Shown here: positions 1 through 6,635 of the stretch, one piece after another
Layout: each line of letters begins with the position of its first letter
Numbering within the stretch: position 1 is the first letter of the stretch
Origin: an uncultured Oscillospiraceae bacterium
GTDB taxonomy: Bacteria; Bacillota; Clostridia; Oscillospirales; Oscillospiraceae
DNA: 9,168 nt
Reading direction: 5' to 3'
Assembly (NCBI GenBank): GCA_905233595.1
Contig: CAJOFI010000022.1
Location: 1 to 9,168, forward strand
Notes under the pieces: generated by a model
What the model saw: only the letters and a program-made list of their open reading frames with translations
What the model was told of the DNA's origin: nothing
The model's database searches: none
Made by a program: the position numbers and the translations under genes

Positions 1-2445
1 CTCGGCCTGCGCGATCTTCTCGTCCATGCTTTGCCGGACGCTCTCGCTTCTGCTGTCCGCGCCGAGCAGGCCGAAGGGCACCGCGAGGATCGCGAGCACC
101 AGCGCAAGGCTCATCAGCGCGGCGGCGAGGCTGCGGCGGTTGCGGGCGAAGAAGCCGGGGGCGGCGTTGACCCGCGCGGCCGGGGCGGCCACGAAGCGGT
201 CGCCCAGCAGCAGCACCTGCGGCAGGGCAAAGAGGATCAGCAAAAGAGAAATGCTCGTACCGGTGCCGACGTAGTAGCCCATACCGGCGATGACGCACTG
301 GGAGACGCGGAAGCCGATCAGAAGCCCCGCGCAGACCATCATCAGCCCCGAGGTGATGACGGTGGGGAAGGCCACGTTCAGCGTGGTGATGATGGCCTCG
401 CGCGGCTCCATCGTCTCGCGAAACTCGCGGTAACGGGTAGAGACCACGATGGCGTAGTCGATGTTCGCGCCCATCTGGATGGAGCTTACGATCAGGTAGC
501 ACATGAAGAAGATCGGCTCGTGCCGCGCGGCGGCGACGGCGAAGTTCATCCAGATGCTGCCCTGGATCACCAAAATCAGCGGCAGGGGCATTGCGAAGGA
601 TTTGAAGGTGAAAAACAGGATCACCAGCACCAGCGCAAGGCTCATGAGCCCCACGATGCGGTTATCCGAGGCGAAGGACTCCTTGAAATCCTTGGCGCTC
701 ACGGAGTTGCCGGTGAGGACGACGTCCCCCTCGTAATAGCGCGCCGCCATGCTGTGGATGCCGCTGAGGAAGGCGAAGGTCTCCTCCGACTGCACGGGCA
801 GGTCCAGATCCAGCACGAAGCGGCTGTAGCTGCTGCCGCGAAGCTGGGCGCCGGCAAGGCTGAGCTGCCCATACAGCTCGTCGATCATCCGGCTCTGCTC
901 CTCGGTGAGCGTGAAGCTCTGCTGGCCGTCGCCGAAGCTCATCTCCCCGCTCGCAGTCAGCTCGTGCAGGCTGAGAAACAGCTCCAGCAGCGGCACGCGG
1001 TAGGCGTCGAAATCCTCCTGCGCGAGGCGGTGGTCGCCGTTTTGCGCGGCGTAGTAGGCGAAGAGCGCCTGCGCCACGGTCTCGTCCGTCCCGGCGATGG
1101 AGGCAAACTCGGCGGCGTTGACCGCGTCGCCCAGGCAGAAGCCGTCCACAGCCTCGATGGAGGCAAGCCCCATGGCGGATTTGACCTCGTCACAGGCGGC
1201 AAGCTCATCCAGCAGCGCCTTCTCCCGGCCGTAGTCCCCGGCGGGAACCAGCACCGCGACGGGATTGCTCGCGCCGAAATGCTCCTCGATCTCGGCAAGG
1301 GCGGTCTCGCGCTCGGTCTTGAGCCGCGCGGGCACGAGCTCCTGGTCGTAGGCGTAGTCCACACGCCCGAAGAGCACATAGGCGCCCAGCACCAGCGCCA
1401 CGAACAGCAGCGGGATCACAAAGCGCGTGGCATAGGCAAATTTGCCGACGAAGCTGATCTTCGGCACGAAGCGCTTGTGCTTCGTCCGGTCCATCGCCTT
1501 GCCGAAGAGCAGCAGCAGGGCGGGCATGAACAGGAACACCGTCAGCAGGCTGATGATGATGGCCTTGATGAGGTTGATGCCGAGATCCGCGCCGAGGCGG
1601 AACTTCATGAAGGTCATGGCGGCAAGCCCCGCGATGGTGGTCAGGCTGCTGGCGAAGATCTCCGGGATGGAGGCCGCGAGCGCCTTGACCACGGCCTCCC
1701 GGATGCCGAGGGTCTCATGCTCCTCCTTATAGCGGTTGCAGAGGATGATGGCATAGTCCACCGAGAGGGCGAGCTGCATCACGATGGCAACGGAGCTGGA
1801 GACGAAGGAGATCGTCCCCATGAGAAAGAAGGTGCCGAAGTTTACGATGGCGGCGACGATGAAGGTCAGCAGCATCACCGGGATCTCGGCATAGGTGCTG
1901 GAGGTGAAGACCAGCACCGCGAGCACCACGATCACGACGAAGACCAGCACGGAGCTCATCTGCTCGGCCAGCAGCCGCGCGATGCTGAAGCCCACGTTGG
2001 AATAGACCGTCGCGTCGTAGCCGTCCACGAGCGAGCGAACCTCCTCAAGCGAAGCCTCGCTGCGCTCGGAGAGGGGCACGTCGCCGAAGGTCACGTCGAT
2101 GAGGGCGCAGCCGTCCTTGTAGTGGCTCTCGCTCTCGTCGAAGCTCACGAGCAGCACGTTATCCAGGGCGCGAAGCTGCGCGGCGACGCGGGAAGCGTCC
2201 TCGGCCGGGGTGTCGCGCAGCATGATTTTCGCCGTGCCGTAGGTGACGAACTCCTCCTGCATGATCGAAAGCCCGCGCCGCGCCTCGGCGTCCTCCGCGA
2301 GGTAGGCGGTCAGCTCGTTTTCCACCTTGATCCATTGCACGGAAAAGACGGAAAAAACGATCATCGCCGCAAACAGCAGCAGGATCAGCCAGCGGTAATT
2401 GACGATTGCCTCGGCCAGGCGTGTCATAAATGTCTTGCTTTTCAT
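1..2445 (-). CDS. MMPL/RND-family exporter, 3' end beyond the window
   Basis: The first 815 codons are open with no stop, so the C-terminus lies outside the window. The protein has the duplicated RND/MMPL layout: a membrane segment at about 19-38, a soluble extracytoplasmic domain at about 39-160, a block of five helices (about 163-316), another helix at about 340-358, a second soluble domain, and a second helix block. Each half carries an Asp-Tyr pair in the expected helix, D230-Y231 (LSVDYAI) and D663-Y664 (GANIDYAI). These correspond to the proton-relay pairs known from mycobacterial MmpL3. A further hydrophobic segment at about 773-795 follows the second block, and a polar tail then runs off the edge. 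The ATG at 2445 is preceded by only a weak AAAGAAAG-type binding site. The start lies 38 bases after the condensation remnant. It probably exports the lipid-like product of the upstream enzymes, energised by the proton gradient. The family is certain; the substrate is inferred. Confidence 0.93.
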   Translation of the reverse strand, partial: MKSKTFMTRLAEAIVNYRWLILLLFAAMIVFSVFSVQWIKVENELTAYLAEDAEARRGLSIMQEEFVTYGTAKIMLRDTPAEDASRVAAQLRALDNVLLVSFDESESHYKDGCALIDVTFGDVPLSERSEASLEEVRSLVDGYDATVYSNVGFSIARLLAEQMSSVLVFVVIVVLAVLVFTSSTYAEIPVMLLTFIVAAIVNFGTFFLMGTISFVSSSVAIVMQLALSVDYAIILCNRYKEEHETLGIREAVVKALAASIPEIFASSLTTIAGLAAMTFMKFRLGADLGINLIKAIIISLLTVFLFMPALLLLFGKAMDRTKHKRFVPKISFVGKFAYATRFVIPLLFVALVLGAYVLFGRVDYAYDQELVPARLKTERETALAEIEEHFGASNPVAVLVPAGDYGREKALLDELAACDEVKSAMGLASIEAVDGFCLGDAVNAAEFASIAGTDETVAQALFAYYAAQNGDHRLAQEDFDAYRVPLLELFLSLHELTASGEMSFGDGQQSFTLTEEQSRMIDELYGQLSLAGAQLRGSSYSRFVLDLDLPVQSEETFAFLSGIHSMAARYYEGDVVLTGNSVSAKDFKESFASDNRIVGLMSLALVLVILFFTFKSFAMPLPLILVIQGSIWMNFAVAAARHEPIFFMCYLIVSSIQMGANIDYAIVVSTRYREFRETMEPREAIITTLNVAFPTVITSGLMMVCAGLLIGFRVSQCVIAGMGYYVGTGTSISLLLILFALPQVLLLGDRFVAAPAARVNAAPGFFARNRRSLAAALMSLALVLAILAVPFGLLGADSRSESVRQSMDEKIAQAE

Positions 2446-2483
2446 AGTACCATTCTTTCTTTGCGAAGTATCTCCATCGTTTT

Positions 2484-2786
2484 TTACAGCGCTCTGTCGA
2501 TCAGCTCGCGAAGGCTCTTCTCCGGCGCGTTCAGCCCGTTCTCCGGGAAGCGCGGCATAAAGGCGTGGAACTTCTCCACGCTCTCCCGGCGGGTGTAGTC
2601 CACCGAGTACCGGTAGCTTGCGCGCACCGTGCCGCAGTTGCTGTCCGGAACCACGATCATATAAAACGGCGCCAGGGCGAGGCCGTTGGAGACAAAGCGG
2701 AAACGGAATTTCGGCAGCCCCTCCGGCAGCTTCATGCCGGCAAAATACGACAGGGTCGCCATATCATAGCCGCAGCCCTCCGGGCG
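2484..2786 (-). pseudogene. C-terminal remnant of a second condensation-like acyltransferase
   Basis: An open frame from ATG 2762 to TAA 2484 encodes 92 residues. They align without gaps to the end of the intact condensation protein at 5013-6380: by hand about 46 of 99 positions are identical, including ESVEK.HAFM.RF, VPDS..GT and APEKS. The similarity extends seven codons upstream of the ATG, to the base after the GtrA stop codon, and lies in the same reading frame as GtrA. The whole N-terminal part, including the HxxxDG active site, is absent, so it cannot be a working acyltransferase. A GGAGGG lies 13 bases before the ATG, too far for efficient initiation; an out-of-frame ATG is better placed. 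I read it as the remains of a tandem paralogue cut by the rearrangement that placed GtrA here. A short expressed protein of unknown function is not excluded. Confidence 0.85.
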
Positions 2787-3239
2787 TCATTTTTTGAAAA
2801 CAAAGTGCTTGCTTCCGATATAGTTTCCGACGAAAACCGTAGTTTGCGCGAGTATTTTCACCAGCATTTTATTCGCGCCGAGAAGCTCGATGCCCACCCA
2901 GAGGACAAGCTCCTCCGAGATGAGCGTCACAACGCGGGACGCCGCGAAGCCGAGCGCCTCGCCGACGACGGCTTTCCCCTTCGCCGCGGTCTGCGGGAAG
3001 ACCCAGGTCCTGTTTGTGACGTAGGCGAAGGCGACGCGCAAGATCCAGGTCATCGGGTTTGCCGCCATGGGGCTTATGTGGAACGGATAGACCAGCAGCC
3101 AGAAGGAGCCGATCGAGATCAGAAAGGTCAGATCCGAGAAGAGGATATACAGGATCGCCTGCCGGTGCTTCAGAAAAAACGGACGAACGGACGCGAAGAC
3201 GCGGTGCGCCATCAGACGGTCAAAAAAGTCGCCCTGCAT
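2787..3239 (-). CDS. GtrA-family membrane protein
   Basis: A protein of about 150 residues with four predicted membrane helices in the GtrA pattern. Helix 1 contains ILYILFSDLTFLISIG. Helix 2 ends with the family signature NRTWVF. Helix 3 follows ALGFAASRVV. Helix 4 ends with NYIGSKHFVFKK, the second family signature, at the very C-terminus. GtrA proteins are associated with movement of polyprenyl-phosphate-linked sugars across the membrane for O-antigen, wall or teichoic-acid glycosylation. I chose the ATG at 3239 because GAGG sits six bases upstream, leaving a single base after the GH3 stop. An in-frame ATG at 3251 overlaps GH3 by 11 bases but has a GGGGAG directly against it, which is poor spacing. 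Translation is probably coupled to GH3. The adjacent GH3 suggests the two travel as a pair. The presence of GtrA hints that the product or a membrane carrier is glycosylated, which is only an inference. Confidence 0.85.
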   Translation of the reverse strand: MQGDFFDRLMAHRVFASVRPFFLKHRQAILYILFSDLTFLISIGSFWLLVYPFHISPMAANPMTWILRVAFAYVTNRTWVFPQTAAKGKAVVGEALGFAASRVVTLISEELVLWVGIELLGANKMLVKILAQTTVFVGNYIGSKHFVFKK

Positions 3240-3240
3240 C

Positions 3241-4983
3241 TTATTCCTCATCTCCCCGCTGTTTTCCGACCTCTGTCACAGCGGCAAGGAAATAGGCCAG
3301 CTCTTCACCGGGCTTGATGACGCGGATGGATTTCATCTGATTTTCTGCGGCTCCCTTTGCGATTCTGAGCTGCCGGTAGCGCATATAGCTTCCCTTCTCC
3401 ACAGGGTAGACCTCACTGACGCCCAGATTGTTCGCCTGGCGCGAGATCCGGTATCCCCTTGCGACTCTGACGAGCGCGGCTTCAAAAACCTCCCGCATAC
3501 GGCGGCGCTCCTCCGCGTCCACGGGGCGCTCCGGCTCCATGAACATCACAACGCGGGGCGGCAGGTGCTCCGTATCGGCGTAGAGACTGTAATCGTCGAT
3601 CCGCAGACCCAGCTCCTTTTCGACCGCTTCGACCGCGGCATTGACAAACGCGTCGGTGATGTGGGAGCCGCACAGATCCGTCGTGCGGTTGGCGCGGTAG
3701 GCAAACTCGAAATACGGCGTCTCGCCCTCAAAGCCCGTGACCTTCAGCACGTCGCGCAGACGGTAGCGGTAAAGCCCCGCGGGCGTTGTTAAAACGATCT
3801 CGTAATACTTGCCGACCTCCAGCTGCTGCATGAGCAGCGGATGCGCCGTATCCGTCTCGCCGTTTTCATCCACGGGGAGAAATTCATAGAAGTTCCCGTC
3901 CAGCAGCAGCAGATAGCGCGGGTCGGAAAAATGGAAGGAATAGCCCATCCAGGCCTCCGACGCGGTGTAGCTTGCGTAGCTGAGCGAAACGTCCGTATCG
4001 CACCAGTGGAGCATTTTTTTCGTAAACGGCATGAAATCTCCCGCGCCAACCGCTTGCACCAGGGACAGCTTTTTCCAGATTTTAGAGACGACGCCCTTTT
4101 CGCTGCCCCCGTCGAAGATCGCCCTCAGCTCGGCGGCGCGCATCGGATCGGGGCGGAGTTTTCTCTCCAGCCGCCCGCGAACCTCCGCGCTCATCCGGAT
4201 AGACGGGTCGATGCGCCCGCTCTCGATGTCGCGGATCAGCATCTCATGATTTTCGAGGATATAGCTGATAATATCCGTGAGCATGGACATATAGGGGCCG
4301 CACAGCCATCTCACGTTGGGGTCCATCAGCGCGCAGCGCGCCTTGACGTAGCGCAGATTCTCGATGCCGCCCTCAAAGGCTTCCTTTGGAAACGGCGTGA
4401 AGAGCGGGAGGAACACCTTAACGCCGTTGATGGCGTAGGAGGAGACGCCGCCGCCGCTCGTGTGCCTGTTCTCTCCCCCGTCGTCCACGCGGCCGATGTG
4501 GATCTCCGTCGTCAGCAGGCCGCGCGCCGGGACGCCGCAGGCGCCTCTGCGCTGCATGGCGGCGGCAGCGTCCCGCACCATGAGGCAAATGACCTTGAAA
4601 ATGCTCCCGTAGCACGAGAAAGCCTGCGGGATCAGCTTTGTCTGTCCCACGCTGCCGGAGGTCGTGGCGTAATAGGAGATCCTGCGCCCGGTGATCAGGT
4701 TCTGCTCTCCCCCGTTTACCATACGGGAGATATAGTCCTGATAGTCGTCGTACGTGGTCAGCGGCACCGCCCTTTGATAGTCCCCGACGCTTTTGATCGC
4801 CGAAAAGGCAAAGCGCTTGCCGAACTCCGTGTCCCGGCTGACGCGAAGGATCTTTTTTAACGCCTTTTCACTGACGCGCGCTCCCCGCCGCGCCTTCGCC
4901 AGATAGTCCGCGCGGAAGATCGCGCCGAGAGCCGCCCCGCCCCAGAAGCAGACGGCGTTCGCTGTTTTTCCGAAAAAATTCAT
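3241..4983 (-). CDS. GH3-family acyl-acid amido synthetase
   Basis: A 580-residue protein, normal length for the GH3 (auxin-responsive GH3) family. Plant members adenylate a small carboxylic acid and join it to an amino acid; bacterial members are largely uncharacterised. The three nucleotide-binding motifs are visible: the phosphate loop TTSGSVGQTK at residues 107-116, the YTASEAW motif with E343, and the GLYRYRLRDVLKVTGF region with D411. The N-terminus has a mildly hydrophobic stretch (about residues 10-23) that may associate with membrane; no signal peptide is evident. The ATG at 4983 has GAAGGGG eight bases upstream, and the gene begins 29 bases after the condensation gene. In this operon it could amidate the acyl product with an amino acid or amine. 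Whether its substrate is a free acid or acyl carrier-derived cannot be told. Family assignment is strong; substrate is unknown. Confidence 0.93.
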   Translation of the reverse strand: MNFFGKTANAVCFWGGAALGAIFRADYLAKARRGARVSEKALKKILRVSRDTEFGKRFAFSAIKSVGDYQRAVPLTTYDDYQDYISRMVNGGEQNLITGRRISYYATTSGSVGQTKLIPQAFSCYGSIFKVICLMVRDAAAAMQRRGACGVPARGLLTTEIHIGRVDDGGENRHTSGGGVSSYAINGVKVFLPLFTPFPKEAFEGGIENLRYVKARCALMDPNVRWLCGPYMSMLTDIISYILENHEMLIRDIESGRIDPSIRMSAEVRGRLERKLRPDPMRAAELRAIFDGGSEKGVVSKIWKKLSLVQAVGAGDFMPFTKKMLHWCDTDVSLSYASYTASEAWMGYSFHFSDPRYLLLLDGNFYEFLPVDENGETDTAHPLLMQQLEVGKYYEIVLTTPAGLYRYRLRDVLKVTGFEGETPYFEFAYRANRTTDLCGSHITDAFVNAAVEAVEKELGLRIDDYSLYADTEHLPPRVVMFMEPERPVDAEERRRMREVFEAALVRVARGYRISRQANNLGVSEVYPVEKGSYMRYRQLRIAKGAAENQMKSIRVIKPGEELAYFLAAVTEVGKQRGDEE

Positions 4984-5012
4984 CTCACTTGCCCCTTCAA
5001 CTTGCCGCGCTT

Positions 5013-6380
5013 TCAGGCAAGCGCGGCGTCGATCAAGCTGCCGACGCTCTTCTCCGGCGCCTTGACGGCCTCGTCAAGGAAGCGGAGCATGAAGGCGTGA
5101 AGCTTCTCCACGCTCTCGGGCTTGACGTAGCCCACCGCGTACCAGTAGGTGGCGCAGAGGGTGCCGCGGCTGCTGTCGGGCACGATCATCAGATAAAGCG
5201 GCGTGGGGATCAGCCCCTGGGAGACGAAGCCCCCGTCGAGCTCGAGCTTGTCCTGCGGCAGCTCGGCCGGCGGGAAGTAGGTCAGCCAGGTGGTGCCGTA
5301 AAAGCTGTCGGCGGGCGTTTCAAACTTCGCGTAGACGTTGTTGATGATGTCGTAGTTGCTGACCTTGCAGATGCGCATGGCGTCGCCCTGCGCCTTGTAA
5401 ACCTCCGCGATCGCGTCGCAAAAGCGCGTGCTCTCGGGGATGACCGTGCGCACGTATTGGGAGTTGGCGAGGTTCATGCCGCAGTTTTTCTCGTACAGCG
5501 TACCGCGCGAGGAGAGCATGCCGTTGACCGAAACGTCCTCCGTGCCGGAGACGCGGCCGAGATAGCTGCGCAGAGCCAGCATGTAGAGGATCTGCGGGGA
5601 GACGTTGAAGCCGCGCGCGGCGGCGTCCACGCGCGAAACGAAGTCCGGCGCGAGGGGATAGCGGATCGTATCGCCGAAAAACTGCGTCATCTCCTGGCGC
5701 TTGCCGTAGGGCTTGCCCTCGACGAATTCGGGCGAGCCGAGACCGTTGACGGAGGTGAAACGCGGCTCGGTCGCGTAATAGCGCGCAAAGAAGCTGTCGC
5801 GCTGTTTGCGCCAGCGCTCGCTGCCCTGGAAGGCGCGATCGTCCGAAACGAGCTTCCACGGCTCGTCCACCGGCTTGGGAAGCTCCTTCCCGTCGAGCAT
5901 GGCGATGTAGACCCGGCAGACGTATTCCAGCGTCTTGATCCCGGAATAGCCGTCCATGACGAGGTGCTGGATAACGAAATACATGCCGAGGTGCCCGTCC
6001 GCGTAGTGGATCAGGCGGAAGCGGGCGAGGGGCAGGTCTTCGATCGTACCGGGGAAGAACTCCTGGTTCCATTCGCGGAAGATCTCATCCTGGCGCGCCG
6101 CGTCCTCCTCGGTAAAGTCCACGGCCGTGACCGGCGCGGGCTCCGCGTCGCTCATATATTGAAGCATCTTCCCGTTCTCGTCGCGGCAGACGCGCACGTT
6201 GCAGTAGGGCAGACGGCGCACGCTCTCGTCAATGGCCTTGACCAGCAGCGCCTCATCGACCTTGTTTCTGAAATCCACGTGCACGATGAGTTGCAGCGAG
6301 TCGATGCTCTGCAGCATATCCGCCAGGGAAACGACGCCCTCCTGCGCCCGGGTCAGAGGATAAGCGGTGCTCTTTTGCAT
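5013..6380 (-). CDS. Condensation-domain-like acyltransferase (PapA/alcohol acyltransferase type)
   Basis: A 455-residue stand-alone member of the superfamily of NRPS condensation domains, PapA proteins and alcohol acyltransferases. The active site reads QHLVMDG: H139, D143 and G144 give the HxxxDG core, with Gln replacing the first His of the classical HHxxxDG. A later segment (GMLSSRGTLYEKNCGMNLANSQ, about residues 300-321) resembles the GR…MVG.F.NT region of condensation domains. It probably transfers an acyl group from the adjacent carrier protein to an alcohol or amine acceptor. The reading frame can be extended to a TTG at 6392, but I choose ATG 6380 because GAGGTGG at 6384-6390 lies three bases before it, the same arrangement seen at the CoA-transferase start. 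The site overlaps the stop of the carrier-protein gene, so the two are translationally coupled. A partial paralogue lies at 2484-2786. Confidence 0.88.
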   Translation of the reverse strand: MQKSTAYPLTRAQEGVVSLADMLQSIDSLQLIVHVDFRNKVDEALLVKAIDESVRRLPYCNVRVCRDENGKMLQYMSDAEPAPVTAVDFTEEDAARQDEIFREWNQEFFPGTIEDLPLARFRLIHYADGHLGMYFVIQHLVMDGYSGIKTLEYVCRVYIAMLDGKELPKPVDEPWKLVSDDRAFQGSERWRKQRDSFFARYYATEPRFTSVNGLGSPEFVEGKPYGKRQEMTQFFGDTIRYPLAPDFVSRVDAAARGFNVSPQILYMLALRSYLGRVSGTEDVSVNGMLSSRGTLYEKNCGMNLANSQYVRTVIPESTRFCDAIAEVYKAQGDAMRICKVSNYDIINNVYAKFETPADSFYGTTWLTYFPPAELPQDKLELDGGFVSQGLIPTPLYLMIVPDSSRGTLCATYWYAVGYVKPESVEKLHAFMLRFLDEAVKAPEKSVGSLIDAALA

Positions 6381-6383
6381 TTT

Positions 6384-6390
6384 CCACCTC
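6384..6390 (-). promoter_or_regulatory. Ribosome binding site that fixes the condensation gene start
   Basis: On the minus strand GAGGTGG overlaps the TGA stop of the carrier protein (6389-6391) and precedes ATG 6380 by three bases. It favours this ATG over the upstream TTG at 6392, and implies that ribosomes finishing the carrier protein restart on the acyltransferase. Confidence 0.7.
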
Positions 6391-6613
6391 AAACTTTCTC
6401 CGCCAGATAATCGACGAAATTCCGGATGGTGTAGATGCTTCTCAGATCGGCCGTCTCGATCTCGATGTCATATTCGTCTTCCACATCACCGATCATGGTC
6501 ATAATGTCCAGCGAACTCATGTTCAGGTCGTCAACGAACCTGGTATCGGGCGTGAGGCCGCCATCGGGCTCCTCGACGTAGTTGAGAATGATCTCGCAGA
6601 TTTTCTCGTACAT
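6389..6613 (-). CDS. Stand-alone acyl carrier protein
   Basis: A 74-residue acidic protein with the acyl/peptidyl carrier fold pattern. The phosphopantetheine attachment site is S34 in the motif DDLNMSSLDIM, followed by the acidic helix 2 (MIGDVEDEYDIEI) and a final helix with VDYLAEK. A phosphopantetheinyl transferase elsewhere in the genome would be needed to activate it. The ATG at 6613 has AGGAG eight bases upstream. It starts 22 bases after the ligase and ends eight bases before the condensation gene. Its place between an acyl-activating enzyme and an acyltransferase argues for a dedicated carrier that hands an activated acyl chain from one to the other, rather than the housekeeping fatty-acid-synthesis carrier, which normally sits beside fab or rnc genes. 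The family is clear; the cargo is unknown. Confidence 0.93.
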   Translation of the reverse strand: MYEKICEIILNYVEEPDGGLTPDTRFVDDLNMSSLDIMTMIGDVEDEYDIEIETADLRSIYTIRNFVDYLAEKV

Positions 6614-6635
6614 TTTCCGTTCTCCTTCTCTTTCC

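Noticed and set aside
31..2598. Very long rightward open frame of 855 codons
   Set aside because: It lies antisense to the MMPL gene. The translation is low-complexity, rich in His, Gln, Asp, Glu and Arg, with no domain, as expected for the shadow of GC-rich coding DNA. The minus strand gives clear membrane helices and paired Asp-Tyr motifs.
2763..2790. ATG at 2790 and ATG at 2767 as starts of a full gene after GtrA
   Set aside because: The first gives an eight-codon frame and the second shifts out of the frame that matches the condensation protein, so neither rescues the remnant.
6381..6392. TTG start at 6392 for the condensation gene
   Set aside because: It overlaps the carrier-protein stop by four bases and has no binding site, whereas ATG 6380 has GAGGTGG three bases upstream and gives the expected N-terminus (MQKSTAYPLTRAQEG).
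4989..6410. Rightward open frame of 473 codons
   Set aside because: Antisense to the condensation gene, with the same shadow composition and no credible ribosome binding site. The opposite strand carries HxxxDG and a paralogue.
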